The notes: generated by a model not told the origin, from the letters alone. DNA of 43,229 nt from Oceanicaulis sp. (GCA_028280165.1 JANQMI010000234.1:1-43229); one strand, 5' to 3'. Positions 8,754 through 17,125 are shown, counted from the stretch's first letter. Translations and numbers: made by a program.

Positions 8754-8768
8754 GATGGCGAAGCCATC
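8754..8768 (+). repeat. perfect short hairpin
   Basis: GATGGC, spacer GAA, GCCATC: a perfect 6-bp inverted repeat with a 3-base loop between two accessory genes. No T-tract follows, so it is not a convincing intrinsic terminator. Confidence 0.3.
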
Positions 8769-8833
8769 GGGAGGCGGCCTAGCAGGTGCAAAAGGCTAGG
8801 GCCTAGTGGTGGCCATCTTCTAGGTGAAATAAA

Positions 8834-9187
8834 ATGCTGATAATCAAGTATTTAGCTTTGATTTTAGCGTTTGCTGCGCTGGTTTTGTATTGTTTTGCTG
8901 CGTTATTGTATCAGTTTACAGCATTTTGGATTATTGCGCCGGTTTGTTTCTTGTTCTCATACATACAAATGGTGCGCGTGTCGCGCGGACCTGAGGTCAA
9001 GAGATCGGTTCTGGTTGTCCTTGTAACGGCTCCGCCGGCATTTCTGGCGACGGGCATTATGTTAAGAATAGGCGGTATCAATGATTTTGGAGCTCTGGGC
9101 TTGGTGATTGTGTACTGGCTTATTGGCTCCATAATTTTGTTGCTCAATGCCTCGATCTTAATCTGGATCGGCCGATCAAAACGGTAA
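8834..9187 (+). CDS. hypothetical membrane protein, end of accessory row
   Basis: A 117-residue protein with about four hydrophobic segments (residues 5-25, 30-47, 60-78 and 88-112) and a basic end (GRSKR). ATG 8834 follows TAGGTGA at 8820-8826. The first 100 bases are AT-rich with T-ending codons, again unlike core genes. It closes the row of small genes behind rhs; beyond it lies the oppositely oriented amine oxidase gene. No family recognised. Confidence 0.6.
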   Translation: MLIIKYLALILAFAALVLYCFAALLYQFTAFWIIAPVCFLFSYIQMVRVSRGPEVKRSVLVVLVTAPPAFLATGIMLRIGGINDFGALGLVIVYWLIGSIILLLNASILIWIGRSKR

Positions 9188-9202
9188 GATCCCTGAACCG
9201 CA

Positions 9203-10432
9203 CTAGCGGGCAAACATCGTGTTCACCGCATCCAGGGCTTGATCAACGATGGCCTCATCTGATTTCGCGGCCAGGGTATCGGCGGCCGAGCCGGCGGAGA
9301 AGGCCAGGAGGACCGGTTCACCGGTGTACTTATGCAGGTTGAGCCAACCGGCCAGCTGGCCATGGGTCTCTCCCATGAAGCCGAAGGCATCGGCTTGAGC
9401 GGGCCAGAACGCGTCTTCAAACCGCAAGTAGACCTTGTCCAGCACCCCCATCCCCAGCCGGTGGATGGCGTGTTGCTTTGCAGTGGGCAGTGCCGCAGTG
9501 AAGCCGATGCGGCCGGCTTTAAGGACGCCAAGCGGTACAGTCAGCAGCACGCGGTCGGCGACCAGGGTTGCCCCGCTTCGGGTCGCCACGCCGACGCCGT
9601 TATTGGCAACGTCAATTTCGGTCACCGGGCTGTCCAACCGGACGTCATACGGCCCATCGAGCGCCGGCAGGAGCAGATCATATCCCCCTGGGAAGATCAC
9701 TTCATCGCCTGGAAAGCTGTCTGAGGCCTCAAGGGCGTCTTGAGCCAGGCTGTCATAATCCGCTCCGAACCCCCATTCATAATCAATAAATTGGCGATAT
9801 CGCTCGGGCAGGAACAGATAGCGTCGGCGGCGACCATGGGCATCGAAAATCCGAATGTCCCTCCAGGGTGTTACAACACGCGGTGCGCCAACCTGATCGG
9901 CCAGAGTGGTAAGCGGGTTGCCATCCACGCCGTGAATCCAGCTGGCCCCGAGGTCCAGGGCAGGGCCCAGCGACCGATCACTCCAGACACGGCCGCCGAG
10001 CCGGTTTCGCGCTTCCAGAACCGTCACGCGATGGCCAGCCTGTGTCAGGGCCTGGGCTGCAGCCAGGCCTGCAAAGCCGGCTCCAATAATCAGGCAGTCT
10101 CCGGACCCCAGCGCCGCTATTTCCTGAGCAGCACGGCGGCCAGACATAAAGGCTCCATGCACGGTCGACGGCTTGTCGGGTTCGGTGGCTTCGCCGGCAA
10201 AAAACAAGCGGTTGCCCATGGGCGCGGCCAGCGCAAGCCGGTCCTCGCGTGTCGAGCCAACAGCTTGAAAGGAATAGCTGCCGAAGGCCCATTCATCCCG
10301 CCGCCATCGCGTAATCAAGGCTCCGAGAAGCGGGGCGGGTGTGGCGGATTTTGCCTGAACTCCGGGTGGGAAAAAAAGCGATGCGGCGCTGGCTGACGTA
10401 CCAGTGATCAGATCGCGTCGGTTGAAAGTCAC
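9203..10432 (-). CDS. Tat-exported flavin amine oxidase, circularly permuted order
   Basis: A 409-residue FAD-dependent amine oxidase-like protein starting at GTG 10432 (AAGGA upstream). Residues 3-27 are a Tat signal (FNRRDLITG). The order of motifs is abnormal. Residues 35-107 hold what is normally the C-terminus of the family: TRWRRDEWAFGSYSF, GNRLFFAGEAT and STVHGAFMSGRRAA. The normal N-terminal Rossmann motif comes next (IIGAGFAGLAAAQAL, then LEARNRLGGRVW, residues 115-150). The substrate domain follows (LGMGVLDKVYLRF, TGEPVLLAFSAG), and the protein stops at DAVNTMFAR, the point where ordinary members continue into the GSYSF segment. All expected blocks are present once, so it reads as circularly permuted rather than broken. 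Substrate unknown; a periplasmic amine or amino-acid oxidase is likely. It is divergent from the sensor gene at 10676. Confidence 0.85.
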   Translation of the reverse strand: MTFNRRDLITGTSASAASLFFPPGVQAKSATPAPLLGALITRWRRDEWAFGSYSFQAVGSTREDRLALAAPMGNRLFFAGEATEPDKPSTVHGAFMSGRRAAQEIAALGSGDCLIIGAGFAGLAAAQALTQAGHRVTVLEARNRLGGRVWSDRSLGPALDLGASWIHGVDGNPLTTLADQVGAPRVVTPWRDIRIFDAHGRRRRYLFLPERYRQFIDYEWGFGADYDSLAQDALEASDSFPGDEVIFPGGYDLLLPALDGPYDVRLDSPVTEIDVANNGVGVATRSGATLVADRVLLTVPLGVLKAGRIGFTAALPTAKQHAIHRLGMGVLDKVYLRFEDAFWPAQADAFGFMGETHGQLAGWLNLHKYTGEPVLLAFSAGSAADTLAAKSDEAIVDQALDAVNTMFAR

Positions 10433-10585
10433 GGGGCATTCCTTCCCAAGGTCAAATGCGTCATCTGAGCGGGCCGGTCAGGTCGAGACTGCACCTGATG
10501 ACCCAAGCACTTTAGCGACAAAGTCGCCGCGGGTCTGGATCTGTCGATCGACCGCGATGGGAGACATCGGCAGTGTCATCATCAC

Positions 10586-10621
10586 CATTCATGTCTTCAT
10601 AACTATATCTGTGGATGAATG
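10586..10621. repeat. inverted repeat in divergent promoter region
   Basis: CATTCAT (10586-10592) and ATGAATG (10615-10621) form a 7-bp inverted repeat with a 22-base spacer, in the AT-richest part of the gap between the amine oxidase and the PilJ-type sensor genes. It could be an operator or chance. A sequence one base from a DnaA box (TGTGGATGA) lies inside. Confidence 0.3.
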
Positions 10622-10675
10622 CATAAAGTGAATGGATACAGATAAGCGAAATCTTTGCAGATTGGACGCGACTTT

Positions 10676-11683
10676 ATGGCCGATATCAGCCCAGAAACTC
10701 TAAAACGACGTTTTCTTGCCAGCTACGGGGTCGCGCTTTGCCTTCTCGTGGCTGTGTCCTTGATCGCCCACGTGTTTATCGAACGCGCGCTGGCGGAGGA
10801 GCGTCAGGCTGCGAACATGGTCAATCTGAGCGGGGCCCAACGCATGTTAAGCCAGCGCACGCTGGCCCTTGCGCAGGCCTTGAGCCAGCCCGATGGGCGG
10901 ACCGAGGGCCGCGTTGAGCGTTTGGCCGTCACGCTGAACCGGTTCCAGTCAGCGCATACGGAATTGAGAGCCTACGCATTCAGCCATCCGATGAGCTCGG
11001 AATTAACGCAAGCCTTTGAGGCTCGCTTTGCCGGCGCGCAGGGGTTGGATGCATTGGTGTCCGACTTTGTGGCGCTCGCTGAACCAGCAGGAGAGCGGGC
11101 CCTTATGTCCAATGAGCTCACGCGGCTGGAAGGCCTCGCCTACGGCCCTGTATTTGAGGGGCTTGATGATGCCGTGAGCCTGTTTCAAGAGGACGCGGAA
11201 AGAGGTTTGGCGAGCATTGCTGCGGCTCACATGATCCAGCTTGTCTTGATCATTCTGGTTCTGGTGGGCGAGGCGCTGTTCATTTTCTGGCCGCTCACGC
11301 GCAAGCTGGTCTCGTCCATGATGAAGGAAATCCAGGCCCGCAAACAGGCTGAGGACGCGCTGCGGTTGGAAGAAGCGATGAGTGAATCAAAGCAGCGCTT
11401 CATTTCCATGGTGCAAGCCGATTATCTCGACCCGCTGGACCGTATCTCAGACAATCTGTCCGATATGAGTGCGGGTGATCGTGCGGCCTGGCCAAGACTG
11501 TTGTCTTCCACCAGAAACGAACTCGACACGACCCGCCAGCGTGTTCGCGCGATGGTCAATTTCTTTGATGACTGGCAAGCGAAATTCGGGGATCCCGACA
11601 CTGAGATAGAGGCTGAGGATGAGGCAAAGCTTGTCGTTGCGTCCTACGCGCAGCGTAAAGAGTATAGCAGAGAGCTTTCCTAG
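10676..11683 (+). CDS. PilJ-type sensor with histidine-less HisKA-like tail
   Basis: A 335-residue membrane sensor. I prefer ATG 10676 over TTG 10655. Segment 1 (residues 17-37) and segment 2 (about 186-207) flank a helical periplasmic domain of the PilJ/NarX type, recognised by MVNLSGAQRMLSQRTLALAQAL-like sequence near residues 48-69; domains of this type sense nitrate or similar ligands in related receptors. The cytoplasmic part has a coiled coil (EIQARKQAEDALRLEEA) and then RFISMVQADYLDPLDRIS near 241, which lines up with the histidine kinase phospho-acceptor helix (MSHELRTPLNAI) but has Ala where the His should be. No ATPase domain follows. It may be a decayed kinase or a dimeric signal adaptor. 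No partner gene is adjacent. Confidence 0.7.
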   Translation: MADISPETLKRRFLASYGVALCLLVAVSLIAHVFIERALAEERQAANMVNLSGAQRMLSQRTLALAQALSQPDGRTEGRVERLAVTLNRFQSAHTELRAYAFSHPMSSELTQAFEARFAGAQGLDALVSDFVALAEPAGERALMSNELTRLEGLAYGPVFEGLDDAVSLFQEDAERGLASIAAAHMIQLVLIILVLVGEALFIFWPLTRKLVSSMMKEIQARKQAEDALRLEEAMSESKQRFISMVQADYLDPLDRISDNLSDMSAGDRAAWPRLLSSTRNELDTTRQRVRAMVNFFDDWQAKFGDPDTEIEAEDEAKLVVASYAQRKEYSRELS

Positions 11684-11724
11684 TGCGCTCACGCCTCCTT
11701 GGTTCCGCGCACCGTTCCAAGATC

Positions 11725-11742
11725 CAAAATCTTGAGATTTTG
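11725..11742. repeat. perfect 8-bp-arm palindrome
   Basis: CAAAATCT-TG-AGATTTTG, perfect 8-bp arms with a 2-base centre, 42 bp behind the sensor gene. There is no T-run, so a DNA-binding site is as likely as an attenuating hairpin. Confidence 0.4.
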
Positions 11743-12145
11743 CGACCGCAATGACGCGCCTGCCGACTAGACTTGGTCATCGGGCCCTGCCGAATCAAAG
11801 CCGGTGCGGTTTGATCTCAAGATGGGCCTGCGAGCGTAAATGGCTCATTGGTAGCCAGAATTCCGCCCATGTAACCGGCATTGAGACGTTTTTCTGGGCA
11901 AGTTTGTCGCAGATGCAAAGATCGCTCACTTTTTAGGTGAAACACCCAGATCGCGAGTGGATGGACTTTCAACAACTCGAAGGTTAGAGGGCAGGTCCAA
12001 CCCAAACCCGTTGTCAGGTGTTCAGCCTGTCTGTTCGCCTGGTGCAGATGTCGTGGCGGTGCAACGCGTTAGGATATCCGCACGCAGACCGCTAAACCGC
12101 AGATCGATTTAAAAATAAATCCGTTTAGTGAGCGCATATCAATTC

Positions 12146-12161
12146 TTAATTTTGCATTAAC
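12146..12161 (+). promoter_or_regulatory. CtrA binding box
   Basis: TTAA-TTTTGCA-TTAAC matches the full CtrA consensus TTAA-N7-TTAAC exactly. It lies 71 bp upstream of ATG 12232. If it overlaps the -35 region, as CtrA-activated promoters usually do, transcription would begin near 12190 and leave a leader of about 40 bases. Confidence 0.65.
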
Positions 12162-12231
12162 CATTCGGTCTCAAACTCAGGTGGCTATATATGCTCATTA
12201 TACGTGTTCAATTTTATCTGGGGAAGCTGCC

Positions 12232-12762
12232 ATGTTAGCGACAGCCATGCGTTCGGATTTCACTCTGCGCGAGCCAAGCGCGTTGGGAGCTTTGCTCGTT
12301 TATGACTGGCGCATGCGCGGTGTGCTCACCGATGCAGAAGTCCTCGATCAGGCGATCGATCAGACCGTGAGCACGGGCGTGCTGCGGCATCTCCAGCGCC
12401 TGGGCCAAATTCGCGCTGTTCATGGGGTGCGTGCACAAGGCGGGCGCATGCGCCTTTGGCCGCTTACCGACGTTCTTAAAGCCCAGGCCGTTCTTGATTT
12501 ACGCGCGGCCACGGGGGCAAGGCTTGCAGCTTGCGTTGACGCATTTGCGCAATGCCCTCAACTGCTGACTGACGTGGTCGAAGATTGGGAGCGCCATGTG
12601 GGCAATGCCGAAGACCGGCGCAGTGAAGCGGCGCTGGCGATTCAGTCGGATCAGCTCCTGAGCGATTGCGATGCTCTGATGAAGTTTGCTGAGGCGTCTG
12701 TGGAAGCATTTGTGGGGCGCAATAATCTAGGTCAAACCGAGCAGCCGACATTCCTGCTGTGA
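12232..12762 (+). CDS. hypothetical protein, possible winged-helix regulator
   Basis: A 176-residue soluble protein. ATG 12232 has GGGGAAG 6 bases upstream; the frame is open back to GTG 12181. No family is certain. Residues 45-95 (TGVLRHLQRLGQIRAVHG, then MRLWPLTDVLKAQAVLDLRA) resemble a helix-turn-helix with a wing and the L-W-x-L-x-D-V turn of MerR-type proteins, but the rest does not fit MerR. The C-terminal half is helical with several cysteines (C102, C108, C148 approximately). A CtrA box lies 71 bp upstream, so expression is probably tied to the cell cycle or motility programme. A regulatory role is a guess. Confidence 0.6.
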   Translation: MLATAMRSDFTLREPSALGALLVYDWRMRGVLTDAEVLDQAIDQTVSTGVLRHLQRLGQIRAVHGVRAQGGRMRLWPLTDVLKAQAVLDLRAATGARLAACVDAFAQCPQLLTDVVEDWERHVGNAEDRRSEAALAIQSDQLLSDCDALMKFAEASVEAFVGRNNLGQTEQPTFLL

Positions 12763-12862
12763 TGTTTTAGACAAGACGGATCACCGCGCTTGGTGATTGC
12801 AATCTGACTGAAAACCGGTTGGCATACTCCCTGATATTTGGATTTGGGAGGCTGACCGATAC

Positions 12863-13786
12863 ATGTCCAACATTCGCTTTGATGGCCGGGTGGCCATTGT
12901 GACCGGTGCTGGTGCGGGCCTTGGCCGCAGCCATGCATTGGAACTGGCTCGGCGCGGGGCCAGGGTGGTCGTCAACGATCTAGGCGGCAGCGTCGATGGC
13001 TCCGGCGCTTCGGCTTCGGCCGCCGAGGCGGTGGCCGATGAGATTCGCGCCGCGGGCGGTGAAGCGATTGCCCATGGGGCGAATGTCACCAAAGCCGACG
13101 ATGTCGCTGACATGGTCGGTCAGGCGTTGAAAGCGTGGGGCAAGGTCGACATCCTGGTCAATAATGCTGGGATTCTGCGCGATAAGAGCTTTGCAAAGAT
13201 GTCGCTGGAAGATTTCCAGCTGGTCCTAGACGTTCATCTGACAGGCTCGGTCATCTGCACAAAGGCCGTCTGGGAGCCCATGCGTGAGGCGCAGTATGGC
13301 CGCGTGGTGATGACCAGCTCTTCATCGGGGATCTACGGCAATTTTGGCCAGGCCAATTATGGCGCGGCGAAGATGGGTGTCGTGGGCCTGATGAATGTGC
13401 TGCACCTGGAAGGGCGCAAGAACAACATCAAGGTCAATGCGCTGGCCCCGACTGCCCACACGCGCATGACTGAAGGTCTGATCCCCGAGCCTGCGCTCGA
13501 ATTGATGACACCGGAAAGCGTCACCGCAGGGCTTATTGTTCTCGCGTCGGAACAGGCACCCGAACGCACGATCCTGGCGGCTGGGGCAGGGGGCTATGCT
13601 GCAACGCGGATCTACGAGACGCCCGGCATTTATCTGCCGCCCGAAGAGCAGACAGCAGAGAATGTCTTGGCTAATCTGGACAAGATCACCGCCGCAGACG
13701 GCCAGGAGCTCTATGAAGAAGGCTCCAGCCAAACCTTTAAATTCCTCAAATATGCAGCCGCCCATTTCGACCTGACCCTGGGCTAG
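12863..13786 (+). CDS. SDR-family 3-hydroxyacyl-CoA dehydrogenase
   Basis: A 307-residue short-chain dehydrogenase. It has the cofactor motif [12 protein letters not shown] (TGxxxGxG, residues 14-21), NNAG near 97-100, and the catalytic Ser near 152, Tyr166 and Lys170 (YGAAK). [11 protein letters not shown] after strand two and a C-terminal extension of about 60 residues ([19 protein letters not shown]) are typical of the subgroup resembling the dehydrogenase part of peroxisomal multifunctional enzyme type 2, which oxidises 3-hydroxyacyl-CoA. A ribosome site GGGAGG precedes the ATG. The thiolase gene starts 43 bp downstream, and together they would carry out the last two steps of a beta-oxidation-type cycle. 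The acyl chain handled cannot be read from the sequence. Confidence 0.9.
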   Translation: MSNIRFDGRVAIVTGAGAGLGRSHALELARRGARVVVNDLGGSVDGSGASASAAEAVADEIRAAGGEAIAHGANVTKADDVADMVGQALKAWGKVDILVNNAGILRDKSFAKMSLEDFQLVLDVHLTGSVICTKAVWEPMREAQYGRVVMTSSSSGIYGNFGQANYGAAKMGVVGLMNVLHLEGRKNNIKVNALAPTAHTRMTEGLIPEPALELMTPESVTAGLIVLASEQAPERTILAAGAGGYAATRIYETPGIYLPPEEQTAENVLANLDKITAADGQELYEEGSSQTFKFLKYAAAHFDLTLG

Positions 13787-13829
13787 GCCACTCACCCCTC
13801 AACCGGTTCTTCCAAAAAGGAGCTTCCCC

Positions 13830-15032
13830 ATGCGTGAAGCGCTTATCGTCTCCACCGCCCGCACCCCGATCGGCAAGGCTTATCGTGGTGCTTTCAATGA
13901 TACCCAGGCCCAGGCGCTGGGGGGCCATGCCATCAAGCATGCCGTCGAGCGTTCCAAGGTCGATCCCGCTGAGATCGATGATGTGATCATGGGGGCGGCC
14001 ATGCAGCAGGGCTCGACCTTCCAGAATACCGCACGTCAGTGCGCGATCCGCGCTGGCCTGCCGACCGCAGTATCCGGCATGACCGTCGACCGCCAGTGTG
14101 CGTCTGGCATGATGGCCATCGCGACCGCGGCCAAACAGATCATCTCTGACGGAATGACGGTGGCTGTGGGCGGTGGTTTGGAATCCATCTCGCTGGTTCA
14201 GAATGAGCATATGAATATCCACAAGGCCTTCGACCCGTGGATCAATGAGCACCGCCCAGATCTCTACATGTCGATGCTGGAGACCGCCGAAGTGGTGGCT
14301 GAGCGTTATGGGGTCAGCCGCGAGGCCCAGGACGAGTACGCGCTTCAATCTCAGCAGCGGACCGCTGCGGCTCAGGCCGCTGGCAAATTCGATGATGAGA
14401 TCGTCCCGCTGCCGAGCGTCCAGCTCGTCAAGGACAGGGCCACCGGCGAGATTTCCTCCCATGAGGTGACACTGGAAAAGGACGAAGGCAATCGGCCATC
14501 CACAACGCTTGAAAACCTGCAGGGCCTGAACCCGGTCTTCGCCAATGGCATGGCCATCAAGGAAGGCAAATTCATCACCGCTGGTAACGCCTCCCAACTG
14601 TCGGACGGGGCCTCGGCCTCCGTTCTCATGGAAGCGAAAGAAGCCGAGAAGCGTGGCTTGGAACCGTTGGGGGCGTATCGCGGGATTGCTGTGGCCGGCC
14701 TTGATCCCGATGAAATGGGCATTGGTCCGATCCACGCCGTCCCGAAGCTTCTGAAAGCCAACGGTCTGACCATGGACGATATCGGTCTGTGGGAACTCAA
14801 TGAGGCCTTCGCAGTGCAGGTCCTCTACTGCCGCGACACGCTCGGCATCCCGAATGAGAATCTCAACGTCAATGGTGGCGCGATCTCGGTGGGCCATCCC
14901 TATGGCATGAGCGGGGCCCGCATGGTCGGCCATGCCCTGATCGAGGGTAAGCGCCGCGGTGTAAAATATGTCGTGTCCACCATGTGTATCGGTGGCGGCA
15001 TGGGCGCTGCGGGTCTGTTTGAAGTGCTGTAG
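13830..15032 (+). CDS. thiolase, acetyl-CoA acyltransferase
   Basis: A 400-residue thiolase of normal length. Catalytic residues are all present: nucleophile Cys90 in DRQCASGM, His356 in [12 protein letters not shown], and Cys386 in [16 protein letters not shown] and the GxGxG-like end are also intact. It cleaves 3-oxoacyl-CoA to acetyl-CoA plus a shortened acyl-CoA (or condenses in reverse). AAAAGGAG lies 9 bases before the ATG. It follows the SDR dehydrogenase in the same direction and ends at a strong terminator, so the two form a short operon. The precise substrate (fatty acid, branched or aromatic CoA) is open. Confidence 0.94.
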   Translation: MREALIVSTARTPIGKAYRGAFNDTQAQALGGHAIKHAVERSKVDPAEIDDVIMGAAMQQGSTFQNTARQCAIRAGLPTAVSGMTVDRQCASGMMAIATAAKQIISDGMTVAVGGGLESISLVQNEHMNIHKAFDPWINEHRPDLYMSMLETAEVVAERYGVSREAQDEYALQSQQRTAAAQAAGKFDDEIVPLPSVQLVKDRATGEISSHEVTLEKDEGNRPSTTLENLQGLNPVFANGMAIKEGKFITAGNASQLSDGASASVLMEAKEAEKRGLEPLGAYRGIAVAGLDPDEMGIGPIHAVPKLLKANGLTMDDIGLWELNEAFAVQVLYCRDTLGIPNENLNVNGGAISVGHPYGMSGARMVGHALIEGKRRGVKYVVSTMCIGGGMGAAGLFEVL

Positions 15033-15055
15033 GTATATCTTCCCCAAAGGTTGAA

Positions 15056-15084
15056 AAGGCGGCGGGAAATCCCGCCGCCTTTTT
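15056..15084. terminator. bidirectional intrinsic terminator
   Basis: The 9-bp stem GGCGGCGGG / CCCGCCGCC (15058-15066, 15071-15079) with loop AAAT is flanked by AAAA on the left and TTTTT on the right. It serves the thiolase operon on the plus strand and the convergent SDR gene on the minus strand. Confidence 0.92.
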
Positions 15085-15098
15085 CCTTGGTCGGGGTT

Positions 15099-16052
15099 CT
15101 AGCCTGTGTAAAAGGCGTTGTATCCGAACGCGGAATCGATCACCGCACCGGAAATGGCTCCGCCCCCGGGCCCGGCCAAAAACAGGGCCGCGTCGGCGAT
15201 ATCAGCAGGATCCATCACCGGCTTGTCGCCAAGCGGCAGCAACGGCGCGATCATGGCATCTTGCTGTTCGATCGTTTCAACGCCCATGGAACGGCGCTGG
15301 GCAACTGAGCGATACATCGGTGTGTCGACCGGGCCAGGCGCTATTGCGTTGGCGGTGATGTGGTCGGGTCCGAGCTCGATTGCAGCCTGTTTGGTCAGGC
15401 CAATCACGGCCCATTTTGATGAGGTATAGGCCCCGTTCCCAGGTACGCCTTGCCGACCGCCAATTGAGCTGAGCGAAATCAGACGGCCACCCCCACGGCG
15501 TCTCAGGGCTGGGATCGCAGCTTTGAAGGTATTGAAGACGCCGTGAAGATTGATGTCATAGACGCTCTTCCAGTCCATCTCGGTGCCGTCGGCAAAGCCA
15601 TGCCAGCGCACATAGCCGGCATTGGCGACCACAATGTCCAGGCCGCCGAACCGGGATTCAGCTTGCGCCACCGCCTCGTCGAGCTGACTGGGAGACCTGA
15701 CGTCTGCTGTGACTTTCAGGACATTCGGCGTGACATTGCGAACCGCCTGGTAGGCGGCCTCAAATTCCTCGGCGTTGGCGATGCGAAATCCGTCAACCGC
15801 CGGGACCGCCTCTGGATCGGCCAGGTCCAGCATCACGACTGAGGCCCCGGCTGCGGCATATGCTTTCGAGATTGCCAGGCCGATGCCTCGGGCCGCTCCG
15901 GTCACGAGTGCGACTTTTCCTGACAGACTGGCCAATCCGGCTGAGCCGTCCTGGTCAGCTGCCGCCGTTGAAGCGAAGGTGGCCCCGGCCGCACCAGCAG
16001 CGGCGGCTCCGGTGAGCAGGTGGCGGCGATTGAGTTGCGTGTCGCGGGTCAT
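15099..16052 (-). CDS. Tat-exported short-chain dehydrogenase/reductase
   Basis: A 317-residue SDR. The first 33 residues are a twin-arginine leader (LNRRHLLTGAAAAGAAGATF, then ASTAAA). The cofactor motif TGAARGIG (near 52-59), NAG (near 145), catalytic Ser in SLSSIGG, and YTSSK (Tyr and Lys) are intact, so the enzyme should be active. The C-terminal half has the usual APGPVDTPM. SDR enzymes are normally cytoplasmic; a Tat leader implies export folded with bound NAD(P). AAGGAC repeats sit before the ATG. It is divergent from a LysR-type gene that probably controls it. Substrate unknown. Confidence 0.88.
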   Translation of the reverse strand: MTRDTQLNRRHLLTGAAAAGAAGATFASTAAADQDGSAGLASLSGKVALVTGAARGIGLAISKAYAAAGASVVMLDLADPEAVPAVDGFRIANAEEFEAAYQAVRNVTPNVLKVTADVRSPSQLDEAVAQAESRFGGLDIVVANAGYVRWHGFADGTEMDWKSVYDINLHGVFNTFKAAIPALRRRGGGRLISLSSIGGRQGVPGNGAYTSSKWAVIGLTKQAAIELGPDHITANAIAPGPVDTPMYRSVAQRRSMGVETIEQQDAMIAPLLPLGDKPVMDPADIADAALFLAGPGGGAISGAVIDSAFGYNAFYTG

Positions 16053-16164
16053 GTCCTTGTCCTTATTTCTGGTGTTGGCTGTTCGTCGTGAAATAAGGAT
16101 GACCTCAGGAGCGGTGTTCGATAAGGTGCATATATCGATATCTAATAGTTAGCTGAGCTTAACA
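16053..16164. promoter_or_regulatory. divergent promoter region of SDR and LysR genes
   Basis: This 112-bp gap contains the self-complementary ATATCGATAT at 16132-16141 within an AT-rich stretch immediately before the regulator start. LysR-type proteins usually bind dyads of T-N11-A form in such divergent gaps, so this is the best candidate site. I cannot place -35/-10 boxes with confidence. Confidence 0.4.
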
Positions 16165-17067
16165 ATGAAGCGGGGTGACATCGACGGAATCTTGCCGTTC
16201 CTGGCCGTCGTGGAGGCGGGCAGTTTTCGCGCGGCGGCGAGCCAGCTCGGCGTCTCGCCTTCGGCGGTGAGTCAGGCGGTCAAAGCCCTGGAGGGGCGGT
16301 TAGGCGTACCGCTGCTAACCCGCACCACGCGCAGCCTTGGCCTGACCGAGGCCGGCGCTCAATTCGCAGCCAGGTGCCGGCCGGCCCTTGCGGAGCTTGG
16401 AGATGCACTTGAAGGCGTGCGCGACTTCGGTGAAGAGCCGACGGGACTTTTACGGATCAACGCACCGCGTATTGCCTGGCCCGTTGTACTCGCGCCCATC
16501 CTTGAGCCCTTTCGACGGGCCCACCCGAAGGTGGAGGTGGAGGTTTTTCTCGATGACGGCATTGCAGACATTGCCGCAGACGGGTTTGACGCCGGGATAC
16601 GCCTTGGCCAGCTGGTGCAGGAGGATATGGTCTCCCGGGCTCTGACCCCAACCTCACGCATGGCAGTCGTCGCGTCACCCGACTATCTGGCGCGCAACGG
16701 CACGCCGCGGAGGCCTGCCGACCTGGCGCAGCATGCCTGCCTCAATTTCCGCCGCCCAACGCGCAAGACGCTGTATCACTGGCGCTTTATTGAGGATGGC
16801 CGAGAGCTGCGCCTGCCCGTCGAGGGCGGGCTGATTTTTAATGACTCTACGGCCAAGCTTGACGCCGCGCGTGCTGGTTTGGGGCTGGCTTACGAGATTG
16901 AGCCGATCGTTCGAGAGGATGTCGAGGCGGGCCAGCTTATCCATGTCCTTCAGCCCTACCTGCCTGAGATTCCAGGGTTTCACATCTATTTCCCCAGCCG
17001 GTCTCAAGTGATGTTGAAGCTGCGAGCCTTTATCGACTTTGCCGTTGATGCACTCAGGCGCGACTAG
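16165..17067 (+). CDS. LysR-family transcriptional regulator
   Basis: A 300-residue LysR-type regulator of standard length. The N-terminal winged helix-turn-helix (residues 5-65) has FLAVVEAGSFRAAASQLGVS, then SAVSQAVKALEGRLGVPLL and RTTRSLGLTEAG. The effector-binding domain follows from about residue 90 (GLLRINAPRIAWPVVLAPIL; LNFRRPTRKTLYHWRF). The pattern is that of the large CrgA/DsdC-like subgroup common in proteobacteria. It is divergent from the Tat-exported SDR gene with a 112-bp gap, the classic arrangement for a LysR regulator and its target. Effector unknown. Confidence 0.93.
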   Translation: MKRGDIDGILPFLAVVEAGSFRAAASQLGVSPSAVSQAVKALEGRLGVPLLTRTTRSLGLTEAGAQFAARCRPALAELGDALEGVRDFGEEPTGLLRINAPRIAWPVVLAPILEPFRRAHPKVEVEVFLDDGIADIAADGFDAGIRLGQLVQEDMVSRALTPTSRMAVVASPDYLARNGTPRRPADLAQHACLNFRRPTRKTLYHWRFIEDGRELRLPVEGGLIFNDSTAKLDAARAGLGLAYEIEPIVREDVEAGQLIHVLQPYLPEIPGFHIYFPSRSQVMLKLRAFIDFAVDALRRD

Positions 17068-17125
17068 ACGCGCCAGGCCTCAATTATCACCCAGGCGATC
17101 TGGGTCAGCAGCTCCATCATTGTGC

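Larger units (their letters stand above)
11684..12231. other. intergenic stretch with palindrome and AT-rich promoter
   Basis: This 548-bp gap holds no convincing gene; a short frame at 11751-11936 lacks a ribosome site and any recognisable content. It contains a perfect palindrome at 11725-11742 and an AT-rich block from 12105 to 12200 that includes a CtrA box (listed separately). The rest is unremarkable. Confidence 0.45.

Noticed and set aside
11751-11936. Short frame between sensor and CtrA-box gene
   Set aside because: No ribosome site or hydrophobic/conserved pattern; probably chance.
13746-15047. Long open frame (433 codons) on the minus strand
   Set aside because: It is antisense to the thiolase, which has all catalytic motifs and a ribosome site; the antisense product has no recognisable features and its openness follows from GC-rich codon use.
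16145-16160. CtrA-like site before the LysR gene
   Set aside because: TTAG and TTAAC are spaced by 6 rather than 7 bases and the first half is imperfect.
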